In this document: positions 19,435-27,715 of the stretch, piece by piece
How the letters are laid out: every line of letters begins with the position of its first letter
Position numbering within the stretch: position 1 is the stretch's first letter
NCBI GenBank assembly: GCA_020636405.1
Contig: JACJXW010000005.1
Location: 620,001 to 684,000, forward strand
Origin: Lewinellaceae bacterium
GTDB lineage: Bacteria; Bacteroidota; Bacteroidia; Chitinophagales; Saprospiraceae
Length of the DNA stretch: 64,000 nucleotides
Reading direction: 5' to 3'
Program-made: the position numbers and the translations under genes
Notes under the pieces: model-generated
Seen by the model: the letters and a program-made list of their open reading frames with translations, nothing else
What the model was told of the DNA's origin: nothing
Database searches by the model: none

Positions 19435-20178
19435 ATGATAAAAGCAGTGATCATCGACGATGAACGCCACAGTGTGGAGACCTTGAAACTCAAGCTGGAC
19501 AAGTACTGCCGGGAGGTAGAAGTAGCCGCTTCGTTCACCGATCCGGAAGAAGGGCTGGCGCACTTAAAGCGCAACCCGCCCGAATTGTTGTTCCTGGACA
19601 TTGAAATGCCCCGGCTCAACGGGTTCGAGCTACTGGAAAACCTGGGAGAAGCCTCCTTTGATGTCATTTTCACTACGGCTTATGACGAGTTCGGTATCCG
19701 TGCCATAAAATTCAGTGCGCTGGACTACCTGCTGAAACCCATACATGCCGATGAACTGAAGGCAGCGGTTGAGCGGCACTCCCGAAAGTCGAGGTATAAT
19801 CTCTCCAGTTCTCAACTGGAGGTGCTTTTCAGCAATATCAGAGAGGAGCAGCGCGGGAGGCCCGGCAAAATCGCTCTGGCAACGAAAGAGAGCATTGAAT
19901 TTGTCTTTCCGGAAGAGATCGTAGCCTGTTCTTCTGATAGTAATTATACTTTGGTCTTTCTGAAAGATGGCAGAAAGAGGCTCATCTCTAAAACGCTGAA
20001 AGAATTTGAAGAACTGTTGAGTGAGTTCGGTTTTTTTCGGACGCACCATTCACACCTGGCCAACCTCAGCCACGTACGCGAGTTCGTACGAGCTGACGGC
20101 GGATACCTGGTAATGGACAATAAGATGACGCTTCCGGTATCGCGGAGCCGGCGTGAGGAACTGTTGAAGCAGTTTTAA
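19435..20178 (+). CDS. LytTR-family response regulator
   Basis: The regulator is 247 residues. The receiver domain (1-120) has the acidic pair DDE and phospho-acceptor Asp55 in FLDIEMP, plus Lys in LLKPIHADEL. A C-terminal LytTR DNA-binding domain (about 145-245) shows YTLVFLKDGRK and FFRTHHSHLANLSHV. It is the output partner of the propeller kinase just upstream. Targets are not visible from sequence, and I found no repeated operator near the operon. ATG 19435 starts exactly at the receiver (MIKAVIIDDE). Confidence 0.94.
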   Translation: MIKAVIIDDERHSVETLKLKLDKYCREVEVAASFTDPEEGLAHLKRNPPELLFLDIEMPRLNGFELLENLGEASFDVIFTTAYDEFGIRAIKFSALDYLLKPIHADELKAAVERHSRKSRYNLSSSQLEVLFSNIREEQRGRPGKIALATKESIEFVFPEEIVACSSDSNYTLVFLKDGRKRLISKTLKEFEELLSEFGFFRTHHSHLANLSHVREFVRADGGYLVMDNKMTLPVSRSRREELLKQF

Positions 20179-20275
20179 CCCCTCTTCGATGGCGTGCATC
20201 CCCTGAAAATAAATTTCAATCGATCCCGTGGCCCTCCATCAGGCCCTTCGTCTTTCTGGGAAATACATATTCCCT

Positions 20276-20788
20276 ATGCGTATCAGTAATAAGTTTGCAG
20301 CCTGGTTTTATTTGTCTTCAATAATACTGGGCACCCTGGTGGCCACCCTTCAGGTGTTATTTGATATAAGAGGATTGATCCTGGATCCTCCTGATGTGGC
20401 CGTTTATGTCTCCTCACCCGAGCTTAAGAGCCTGGCCAGAGAAGAATGGAAGGAGTATGAAAGGCGTTACGGCGATAACGGCCGGATGGGGGTAAAGGAG
20501 ATCACAGCGGAAGAACTGCTCGGCGAAGAGCTGAAAGACAGAACTGCTCTGGCCTTGGTCGATCAGACGGCCGATACGCCATTAGTCGCTGATCTTGGGT
20601 TAGAAGGCCTGAAAGTAGATGCATTCCGTTTTTTACCTCCGCAGAAAAACATAACCGTTAGCGTATTTTTACTGGAACCGGTAAAGCAATCCCGGGAAGC
20701 TCGCGATTTTTCCGATTTCCTGAAAAGTACAATAGCTAGAGAGGTCGCTGCGGAGCACTTACAGCGGCGTAAAGGGCGCCTGTCCTAG
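20276..20788 (+). CDS. Hypothetical membrane-anchored protein
   Basis: The product is 170 residues from ATG 20276 (MRISNKFAAW). One hydrophobic segment (about 8-28) could be a signal anchor. The remaining acidic and basic helical part resembles no family I recognise. The start is uncertain, because a GTG about 48 bases upstream is also in frame. It follows the LytTR gene by about 100 bp, and a strong terminator ends the transcript, so it may belong to that operon. Confidence 0.55.
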   Translation: MRISNKFAAWFYLSSIILGTLVATLQVLFDIRGLILDPPDVAVYVSSPELKSLAREEWKEYERRYGDNGRMGVKEITAEELLGEELKDRTALALVDQTADTPLVADLGLEGLKVDAFRFLPPQKNITVSVFLLEPVKQSREARDFSDFLKSTIAREVAAEHLQRRKGRLS

Positions 20789-20799
20789 GTTGTTTTGCG

Positions 20800-20850
20800 A
20801 AAAAAAAGAAAGGCAGGAGCCGGAGAGGCCTTCCTGCCTTTCTTTTTTTT
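20800..20850. terminator. Strong bidirectional terminator
   Basis: The left arm A8-GAAAGGCAGGA (20800-20818) pairs with TCCTGCCTTTC-T8 (20832-20850) without mismatch. It follows the small protein gene. The remaining 20851-21152 holds no gene I can support, only the leader of the TPR lipoprotein. Confidence 0.92.
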
Positions 20851-21152
20851 CTTTTCCCTTTCCGCTAAAAAAAGAAACCTCCTGGCTCAAAAAGCCTGCC
20901 AACCGATCATCTGCATTTGCCCTTCCCTCTTGTCGTCCTTAATATTGTAATGAATATCAGCGACAAAGGCCCGGTGGCATCAGGCCACTTTAAATCTTTA
21001 AGCAGAGCATGGGGCAGGTACTCAGCTCATGTATGCCGTCGGGCCAAGGTTTCGAAAGGAACCAGGTAGAACTAGAAATCACCCGATTTTTTTTTGTAAT
21101 AATAAGGATGAAGGCGCCTGTCCCATTACATCCTGCGAAAACCCGATTGAAA

Positions 21153-22871
21153 ATGAAAAACTATTTATGGAGCCTTATTGTCCTGGCCCTGCTCTTAGGT
21201 TGCCAGTCCCGGAAAAAGGGAACAGCTGAACAGGATATTTCTAAGCCTGTCCCGGTGATGTGTGCCCCCAAAGCAGTGGATGCCCTTGCCGACACCGATC
21301 AGCCGGCGCCGGTCTTTTCCGGGCTGGGCAATTACGATTTTCCAATTTCTACAAAATCAGAGGAAGCCCGGCAGTTTTTCCTGCAGGGGATCAGGTTGGC
21401 CAATGCTTTCAACCATGCCGAGGCCGCCCGGTCCTTCCTCTATGCCACCAGGCTCGATCCCGAATGCGCGATGTGTTACTGGGGGCTGGCTTACGTACTG
21501 GGGCCCAATTACAATGCAGGAATGGATCCCTCCGCAGTAGCGATTGCCAACGAAGCTGTATCTAAAGCCCTGAAGTACATGGACAATACTACGGAACGGG
21601 AGCAGGCGCTGATCCGGGCCATTGTGCAGCGCTACCCGCAGGAGCCGGTAGACGACCGTTCCGCATACGACGCTGCGTATGTAGAGGCTATGCGGCAGGC
21701 CCGCCGTCAATTTCCGGACGATGACGATATCGCCGCCATGCTTGCCGAAGCCATCATGGATGCTCACCCCTGGGACCTGTGGTCCTTCGAAGGGGAACCC
21801 CGCCCCTGGACACCGGAGATCCTGGGCATCCTGGAAAACATCCTGGCGCGCAACCCTGGCCATATTGCTGCTATTCACCTGTACATCCACGCTACCGAAG
21901 CCTCTCCGAGGCCGGAACTGGCAAAACCTCATGCGGCGCGCCTGCCGGAGCTGGCGCCAGGAGCCGGCCATTTGGTGCACATGCCTTCGCATACTTACAT
22001 TCGCACCGGCGATTACCATTTGGGATCGATCGTTAATGCCGAAGCGGTAAAGGTCGACAGCCTATACGTCAGCGCCTGCCATGCTGCAGGGGCTTATCCC
22101 CTGGCGTATTACCCTCATAACTTCCACTTTTTATCGGCCTGTGCGGCTTTTGAAGGCCGCAGTGCGCTTTCCATACAGGCCGCACAGCGCATGGTGGCCA
22201 AGCTGGATACCCAGGCCATGCGGGAACCCGGAATGGAAACCATTCAGCATTACTGGTCCATTCCGTATTACCTGTATGTAAAATTTGGGAAATGGGAAGA
22301 GGCACTGGTTGAACCCCGTCCAGATGAAGGCCTTCCTTACCCCCTTGCCATCTGGCATTATGCCAGGGGCATGGCCTTTGCTGCCCGAAAGCAGATGGAA
22401 GAGGCCCGGGGGGAGCTTTCCAGCCTGCGCCTGGCTGCTGCCAACTCCGCTGTAGAGGGGATCACCATTTGGGATATCAATTCGGCGGCCAGTTTGTTGC
22501 AGATTGCCGACAGGGTGCTGGAGGCGGAGATCGCTAATGTAGAGGGGGATGCCGAATCTGCCATACGGTTGCTGAGAGAGGCGATTCAATTGGAAGATGG
22601 GCTCAATTACAACGAGCCGCCCGACTGGTTCTTCTCAGTCCGGCATCACCTGGGGCCCATTCTTCTAGAACAGAAGCGTTTCGCCGAGGCCGAGTCGTTA
22701 TACAGAAGAGACCTGGAGTTGTTTCGCGAAAATGGCTATGCACTGAAGGGCTTGTATGAGAGCCTGAAAGCACAGGGTAAAACCCGGGAAGCCGGAGAAG
22801 TGAAAAAGCGTTTCGACGCAGCCTGGCAGTGGGCCGATGTCCGGCTGTCGGCTTCAAAAGTGGCCAGTTGA
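21153..22871 (+). CDS. TPR-repeat lipoprotein with conserved histidines
   Basis: The protein is 572 residues. ATG 21153 gives MKNYLWSLIVLALLLGC with a lipobox, although the frame stays open to 21009. The mature protein is helical with TPR-like repeats (GIRLANAFNHAEAARSFLYA, CAMCYWGLAYVLGPN). Several His-rich motifs recur: HLYIHATEAS, HMPSHTYIRTGDYH, YYPHNFHFL and VRHHLG. They suggest metal or substrate binding inside the repeat solenoid. Similar TPR proteins are widespread but uncharacterised. It is convergent with the REC-CRP regulator gene, separated by a predicted small-RNA unit. Confidence 0.78.
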   Translation: MKNYLWSLIVLALLLGCQSRKKGTAEQDISKPVPVMCAPKAVDALADTDQPAPVFSGLGNYDFPISTKSEEARQFFLQGIRLANAFNHAEAARSFLYATRLDPECAMCYWGLAYVLGPNYNAGMDPSAVAIANEAVSKALKYMDNTTEREQALIRAIVQRYPQEPVDDRSAYDAAYVEAMRQARRQFPDDDDIAAMLAEAIMDAHPWDLWSFEGEPRPWTPEILGILENILARNPGHIAAIHLYIHATEASPRPELAKPHAARLPELAPGAGHLVHMPSHTYIRTGDYHLGSIVNAEAVKVDSLYVSACHAAGAYPLAYYPHNFHFLSACAAFEGRSALSIQAAQRMVAKLDTQAMREPGMETIQHYWSIPYYLYVKFGKWEEALVEPRPDEGLPYPLAIWHYARGMAFAARKQMEEARGELSSLRLAAANSAVEGITIWDINSAASLLQIADRVLEAEIANVEGDAESAIRLLREAIQLEDGLNYNEPPDWFFSVRHHLGPILLEQKRFAEAESLYRRDLELFRENGYALKGLYESLKAQGKTREAGEVKKRFDAAWQWADVRLSASKVAS

Positions 22872-22881
22872 TCCTAAAGCC

Positions 22882-22947
22882 TGACCAAAATCAACCCACA
22901 GGCATGACAAATGTCATCAGCCGGTTGGCGCCACTACTCTAATTTTG
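22882..22947 (+). promoter_or_regulatory. FNR/FixK-like operators with -7 box for a small RNA
   Basis: TGACAAATGTCA (22905-22916) is a perfect TGAC-N4-GTCA palindrome, extended to ATGAC-N4-GTCAT. A weaker site, TGACCAAAATCA, lies at 22882-22893, 23 bp upstream. The -7 box TAATTTTG at 22940-22947 is centred 33 bp after the strong site, which places that site near -42, the class II activator position. No protein gene follows before the terminator at 23072-23099. Confidence 0.6.
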
Positions 22948-22953
22948 AAGCAT

Positions 22954-23099
22954 TGCCAATGGGCGGCTAACAGCAGTTGTCCGAATGAGTAGGCAAGGGA
23001 CAAAGTTTCATGCTTTACTTATAAAAGGCCATGCCTTTATCTGGAAAAATTAGTGTTATCGGTTTTTAGATAAGCCCTTCTTCAGGAAGGGCTTTTTTT
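22954..23099 (+). ncRNA. Putative small RNA under REC-CRP control
   Basis: A promoter-like unit at 22905-22947 and a rho-independent terminator at 23072-23099 bracket about 145 nt with no protein frame longer than 12 codons. The transcript would end in a stable hairpin with a U tract, as Hfq-type or free small RNAs do. It runs convergently toward the regulator gene that is predicted to activate it. The RNA itself is inferred. Confidence 0.38.
23072..23099 (+). terminator. Terminator of the putative small RNA
   Basis: AAGCCCTTC (23072-23080) pairs with GAAGGGCTT (23086-23094) around a five-base loop, followed by a T7 run. The tail is on the plus strand only, so it ends rightward transcription. 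Confidence 0.88.
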
Positions 23100-23126
23100 G
23101 TGGTATTTACATTAGGGCACTACGCC

Positions 23127-24170
23127 TTACGCGTGCATATTCTCCAGCCGTTCCCGGTCGATGATGTGGATGGCGCCCTCGACGATCTCGATATAGCCGT
23201 CCTCCTTGAATTCGGTGAGCATGCGAATGACGCTTTCTTTAGCGGTGCCGACCAGGCGGGCCAGGTCGTCGCGCAGGATATTGATGCTGCCGTCTTCCTG
23301 TTTGTGGCTCAGCAGCAGGATAGCGTCGGCCACACGGCGGCGTACGGAGTTGTAGGCCAGGTTGAGCAATTGCTCCTCTTTTTCCATGACGTTATCGGCC
23401 AGCATTTTGATCAGCTGGGAGGCCACGTCCCGGTTGGCGAGCAGCAGTTTGTTGAAATCTTCTTTGGGAATGAGGCTCACCTCCGTATCCTCCATAGCGG
23501 CGGCAGACTCGGTATACTTTTCGTCCTTGATCAGGTCGAGGTAGCCGAAGAAATCACCGGGCTTGCAGATCTGAATGATGTAGTCTTTGCCGTCCTCATT
23601 GGTCTTATAGACCTTCACCTTGCCCTTTTTGACGAAGTAGAGGTAGCGTGGGAATTCCCCTTCCTCGAAAATGTGTTCGCGCCGTTTGATGGTTTTGGTC
23701 TTTCGTTCTTCGGAAAGCCGGCGCAGTTCTTCGTAGCCTTTGGCCTCGTTGATGAAGGCAGTCAGCCCCTGTTCGGTCTTGTCGAACTGTTTGCGCAGTT
23801 GTTCGCTTTTGCGCAGGCGGGTTTCGATGACCTCCAGCAGTTCGTCCTTATAGAAGGGCTTTGTAATGTAGTCATCGGCGCCTAGGTTCATACCACGGCG
23901 GAAGTCGCTTTTTTCGGCCTTTGCCGTGAGGAAGATAAAGGGTACATTGGCGGTGCTGCTTTTCTTGCTCAGTATGTTGAGCACGCCGAAGCCATCGAGA
24001 TGAGGCATCATCACATCGCAGAGGATGAGGTCGGGTGGGTCGGTCAGTGCTTTTTCTACCCCCACTTTCCCATCTTCGGCAGAAATGACTTCATAACCAG
24101 ACAATTCGAGGATCTCTTCGAGGTTTTCTCTAACCTCGCCATTATCTTCGATCACTAAGATTTTCTTCAT
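23127..24170 (-). CDS. Response regulator fused to CRP/FNR domain
   Basis: The protein is 347 residues. A receiver domain (1-118) has Asp52 in LILCDVMMP, Thr83 and Lys105. A linker (about 118-155) leads to a cyclic-nucleotide-binding-type beta-roll (about 160-260, HIFEEGEFPRYLYFVKKGKV) and a CRP-type winged helix (about 280-345). The recognition helix TAKESVIRML keeps the Glu and Arg that contact TGA half-sites in FNR. The FNR cysteine cluster is absent, so sensing is left to the partner kinase, 73 bp upstream in the same operon. Predicted targets carry TGAC-N4-GTCA sites. Confidence 0.93.
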   Translation of the reverse strand: MKKILVIEDNGEVRENLEEILELSGYEVISAEDGKVGVEKALTDPPDLILCDVMMPHLDGFGVLNILSKKSSTANVPFIFLTAKAEKSDFRRGMNLGADDYITKPFYKDELLEVIETRLRKSEQLRKQFDKTEQGLTAFINEAKGYEELRRLSEERKTKTIKRREHIFEEGEFPRYLYFVKKGKVKVYKTNEDGKDYIIQICKPGDFFGYLDLIKDEKYTESAAAMEDTEVSLIPKEDFNKLLLANRDVASQLIKMLADNVMEKEEQLLNLAYNSVRRRVADAILLLSHKQEDGSINILRDDLARLVGTAKESVIRMLTEFKEDGYIEIVEGAIHIIDRERLENMHA

Positions 24171-24243
24171 TTTAGCTCGATTGTACTTGTTGTATTAAAC
24201 GAGAGGCAATGCCTCCAGCCACAAATATAACACGAAAGAGCGA

Positions 24244-25947
24244 TTATTGCAGTTCTTCTGAGTGGTGGCCTTCAATTGCGGCCTCCTGTTGGAGGGGTAA
24301 GGAGACGTAGAAGGAGCTGCCTTCCCCCAGGCGGCTCTCGAAGCGGATCGTTCCTTTCATCAGGTCGATATAGCGTTTGACGATGTTGAGCCCCAGCCCG
24401 GTGCCCTGTATGTTCTCTACATTATGGGCCCGGAAAAATCGGGTGAAGAGATGTTGCTGTTCTTCCTCCGGGATGCCGATCCCCTGGTCGATGATAGCGA
24501 TCTTAAGGGTGTTTCCGGCCACCTCTGTGCGGCATACGATGCGTTGGCCGTCTTCGGAGTATTTTATTGCGTTCGACAGCAGGTTGAAAATGATGTTCTT
24601 GAGCATTTTTTTGTCCAGGAACAGTTCTATCCCTTCTACATTGCCTTCCTTTTCAATGTACTGGCCAGGGCGGAGCAGGCCCTGCATTTCTCCTATAGCC
24701 TCATCACAAAACTGATCGAGGCCGAACCATACCGGCTCGGACTCGAACCGTCCTTCTTCCAGCCGGCTAAGAGATAAGAAGTCATTGAGTATGCCGGTCA
24801 GGTTGGCAACTGAAGATTTGATGCGGGTGGTATGGCGAATACGTTTTTTCTGGTGTTCTTCGGAAGTATAAGCCTCGATCAGGTCGGCAGAGGACAGGAT
24901 GGTGCTCAGGGGCGTGCGAAACTCATGGGAAGCCATGGAAACGAAGCGGGACTTTAGGTTGCTCAGCTCCTTTTCCTTTTCGAGGGCCCGGCGCAGGCGG
25001 GATTCGTTCTTGCGGATCTCTTCTTCGGCGGCTTTGCGTTCTTTGACTTCATACTGGAGTTTTTTGTTGATGTCAAGCAATTGATTGACCGCTTCGGCAA
25101 GTTCGTCAGTGCGCTGTTCTACTCGTTTTTCCAGTTCGGAGTTCAGGGCAATAATCCGGTCTTCGGCCTCCCGCTGGGCCGTAATGTCGATGCCGGAACT
25201 GATAGTGCCGACGATGTTCCCTTGTTCGTCCTGCAGGGGAGCATTGTGCCAGGCGATGAGGCGGCGTTCTCCTTGTATGGTGAGGATATCATTCTCGTAA
25301 TAGTCGATCTGCCGCCCTTCCATCAGTGAATTGAATACACTGCGGATTTCCTGCCGGATCTCTTCCGGAATAGCCAGGCCGAACCAGTTTTGGCCGATCG
25401 CTTGCTCTTCATCCAACCCCAGCACCCGGCATCCTTTGTTGTTGAGCAGCTGGATCTGCCCATCCCTGCCGATGACCACGATGATGGTGTTGGCGATGTC
25501 GAGATAACGCTGTGCCTTTTCTTTTTCTGCCCGGAGGTCTTTTTCTATCTGTTTCTGGTGGCTGAGGTCATGGACGATGCCAGTGAAAATACTTCTTCCT
25601 TTTAGTTTGACTTCGCTGATGCTGAGCCGGATGGGGAAAGCTGAACCATCTTTTTTAATTCCGAGGACCTCTCTGCCGATACCGATGATCCGGGCTTGCC
25701 CGGTCTTCAGATACTGCTGGATATAGGAATCGTGATTTTTGCGGTGAGGGTTGGGCATCAGCATATTTACACTATTGCCCAGGAGTTCCTCTATTTCGTA
25801 ACCAAACAGGCGGGCCACTGCCGAATTGGCCATTTGGATGATGCCATCCTCCCCAATAGTGATTATCCCATCTGTTGCCGTCTCAATGATGGCATTGAGG
25901 ATCAAAGCATCCTCCGATAGGTGGTTATAGCTTCCTGTATTGTTCAC
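24244..25947 (-). CDS. FixL-like PAS sensor histidine kinase
   Basis: The kinase is 567 residues, counted from GTG 25947. This start is chosen because the predicted -7 box at 25985-25991 puts the transcript start downstream of the GTG at 25995. PAS1 (about 15-125) matches the FixL haem domain: LMPNPHRKNHDSYI contains the candidate haem ligand His72, and IIGIGR contains Arg92, 20 residues later as in FixL. PAS2 (about 140-255), a coiled-coil, HisKA (His341 in ASHEFRTPLS) and HATPase (NLLSNAIKY, DQGIGIP, GTGLGLNIV) follow. No membrane helix is seen, so it is probably cytoplasmic. Haem binding is inferred, since many FixL-like PAS domains are unproven. Confidence 0.9.
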   Translation of the reverse strand: MNNTGSYNHLSEDALILNAIIETATDGIITIGEDGIIQMANSAVARLFGYEIEELLGNSVNMLMPNPHRKNHDSYIQQYLKTGQARIIGIGREVLGIKKDGSAFPIRLSISEVKLKGRSIFTGIVHDLSHQKQIEKDLRAEKEKAQRYLDIANTIIVVIGRDGQIQLLNNKGCRVLGLDEEQAIGQNWFGLAIPEEIRQEIRSVFNSLMEGRQIDYYENDILTIQGERRLIAWHNAPLQDEQGNIVGTISSGIDITAQREAEDRIIALNSELEKRVEQRTDELAEAVNQLLDINKKLQYEVKERKAAEEEIRKNESRLRRALEKEKELSNLKSRFVSMASHEFRTPLSTILSSADLIEAYTSEEHQKKRIRHTTRIKSSVANLTGILNDFLSLSRLEEGRFESEPVWFGLDQFCDEAIGEMQGLLRPGQYIEKEGNVEGIELFLDKKMLKNIIFNLLSNAIKYSEDGQRIVCRTEVAGNTLKIAIIDQGIGIPEEEQQHLFTRFFRAHNVENIQGTGLGLNIVKRYIDLMKGTIRFESRLGEGSSFYVSLPLQQEAAIEGHHSEELQ

Positions 25948-25984
25948 AAAGTAACTCGTCTGGCTTCTACGTAAAATAAAGGAG

Positions 25985-26079
25985 CAAAATAGCACAATAG
26001 GTAGTGGTCAAAAAATGACAAAAGTCACCCTAATGGGTGACAAAAGTCATCATTCGGAAAAGGTTTTAATCCGATTTTG
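25985..26079. promoter_or_regulatory. Divergent promoter with two FNR/FixK-like operators
   Basis: Two identical palindromes TGACAAAAGTCA lie at 26016-26027 and 26038-26049, 22 bp centre to centre. Leftward, the box TATTTTG (25985-25991 on the minus strand) is 33.5 bp from the first site. Rightward, CGATTTTG (26072-26079) is 32 bp from the second. Each operator thus sits near -42 for one promoter and near -64 for the other. The -7 boxes are imperfect, as expected for activator-dependent promoters. Confidence 0.68.
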
Positions 26080-26207
26080 CCGCGTAAACTAGGCCTATTG
26101 TGATTTGGCGCAAGAGGGCCTTTCGTCACCATGGATAGGAATGACGCTGATGCGGGAAGATTTGCGGGCCTTCCCGGGGGATAACTTTTACGATTATCGT
26201 ACTGCGT

Positions 26208-27410
26208 ATGTTGGATAGCCGAAAAGAAGATCAGCCAGGGGAAAAAAATGTAGAACAGGGCATGTCTGAAGGAAAAGGGCCTGAGACAGGGCCAAGCATC
26301 GAACTGTTGGGTATAGGGTCGTCGAAACACCGGCAACTCAAGGCCAACCTGCAAAAGGCACTGAATGAACTTTCTCTTGACATTCCGGTCCAGGAAATTA
26401 CGGATATTGACGAACTCATGCGTTATGAAGTTTCGGGCATACCGGCTCTCGCCATTAATGGACAAGTACTCTTCCAGCAGATCGTACCAAGTGTAGAAGA
26501 CCTGATCATCGTTTTGAAGGTCCTGTTGAGCGGCAGCATCAATCAGGAAGAAATGCTTCGCCAGGCGGCTATGGCAAGCCGTAACCAAACGAGCAATCTG
26601 ATGAAAAATATACTGGTGCCTACCGATTTTTCAAGGAATGCAGAAAATGCACTCCTCTATGCGGTGGAGATCGCCAATAAATTTGGCAGCAAGATCACCC
26701 TGCTCAACACTTTTAAGGTGTACAGCTCCGCCGGTATGTTCCTCTCGGTCGAGTCCTATATGGAAAAGGACGCTGCCGCCCAATTGCTGGCCACGATGAA
26801 CCGGATGGAGCCATTGCTCCATGAGGGCGCTACCATAGAGAGCAAGATCTTAAGGGGGGAGGCTGTCCCCGTCATCACAGACCTGGCCGAAAAAGGGGAT
26901 TACAGCCTCATCATCATGGGTACACAGGGCGCCTCCGGGCTCAGGGAGGTCTTTACCGGAAGCATCACCAACGGTGTGATGAAAAGTACCCGGACGCCGA
27001 TCCTTGCCATCCCCAGCGGGTATCGTTACCGCCCTGTCAACACCATTGTTTTCGCTATCGATGAGGAAGGGATCAGCCATGCCGGCGTCACTTCTGTGCT
27101 CGTTAAACTTGCCCGTGCCTTCAGCTCCAAAGTACACGTCTTTCACCAGGACCTCGGCAGCCGCGATGATGGTATTGACCCTACAGTCGATATCTTTCTC
27201 GATGGGGTGGCCCATTCCTTCCACTACGAACTCGACGAACAGAACGTCAACGAGAGCATCAACAGCTTCGTGAACGATTATCAGGCCAACCTCTTATGCA
27301 TGGTGCGCCGCCAACGGGGTTTCCTCGAAGAGGTTTTCCACGTCAGCGCCACTACCCGGGAAGTGTTCAACAGCCCGGTACCGTTGCTGATCCTGCACGA
27401 TGAAGGGTGA
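26208..27410 (+). CDS. Tandem universal stress protein with thioredoxin-like N-domain
   Basis: The protein is 400 residues. Residues about 30-108 look like a small thioredoxin fold of the redox-active disulfide type (IELLGIGSSKHRQLKANL, then VSGIPALAINGQVLF). The CxxC is replaced by S-S-K-H, so it is probably redox-dead. Two Usp domains follow (about 130-268 and 272-400). The first keeps the ATP motif G-2x-G-9x-G-S (GTQGASGLREVFTGS) and the second lacks it. The start is uncertain, with Met19 an alternative. It is divergent from the kinase operon and shares tandem operators with it, so hypoxia or stress induction is likely. Confidence 0.88.
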   Translation: MLDSRKEDQPGEKNVEQGMSEGKGPETGPSIELLGIGSSKHRQLKANLQKALNELSLDIPVQEITDIDELMRYEVSGIPALAINGQVLFQQIVPSVEDLIIVLKVLLSGSINQEEMLRQAAMASRNQTSNLMKNILVPTDFSRNAENALLYAVEIANKFGSKITLLNTFKVYSSAGMFLSVESYMEKDAAAQLLATMNRMEPLLHEGATIESKILRGEAVPVITDLAEKGDYSLIIMGTQGASGLREVFTGSITNGVMKSTRTPILAIPSGYRYRPVNTIVFAIDEEGISHAGVTSVLVKLARAFSSKVHVFHQDLGSRDDGIDPTVDIFLDGVAHSFHYELDEQNVNESINSFVNDYQANLLCMVRRQRGFLEEVFHVSATTREVFNSPVPLLILHDEG

Positions 27411-27715
27411 GGGCAAGGAACGTGCCTTGGCGGTTTCCTGCCAGTAGCCGACATCCTGCAAAACCAAGGCCACGGCACCTCAGGCGAAGGGCCGTGGCCC
27501 CGCTTAAATCCGGAAACCGGCACAGCACCTGAAAAAGGGCAAACGGCTTTCTTGGAGCGAAGCAGAACAGGAATGTGCAGTGTACAAAGGGGAAGTTCCC
27601 GGCCCTAAGGGGCTGCCCTCCTGGCATCAGCGAAACGAGTGCCCCGGAACTTGCCCTCGCCTTACGCGAAAAGACCATTGGAAGTTGGAAGAAGGGCGCC
27701 GAATACCTGCCCCGC
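27411..27715. other. Convergent gap with a GC-rich hairpin
   Basis: No protein gene is supported here. GGCCACGGC (27468-27476) pairs with GCCGTGGCC (27491-27499) but has no U tract. It could still slow transcription between the convergent USP and DUF3137 genes. Confidence 0.4.

Noticed and set aside
26131..26184. 17-codon upstream frame in the USP leader
   Set aside because: It is short, has no sign of conservation that I can see, and could occur by chance.
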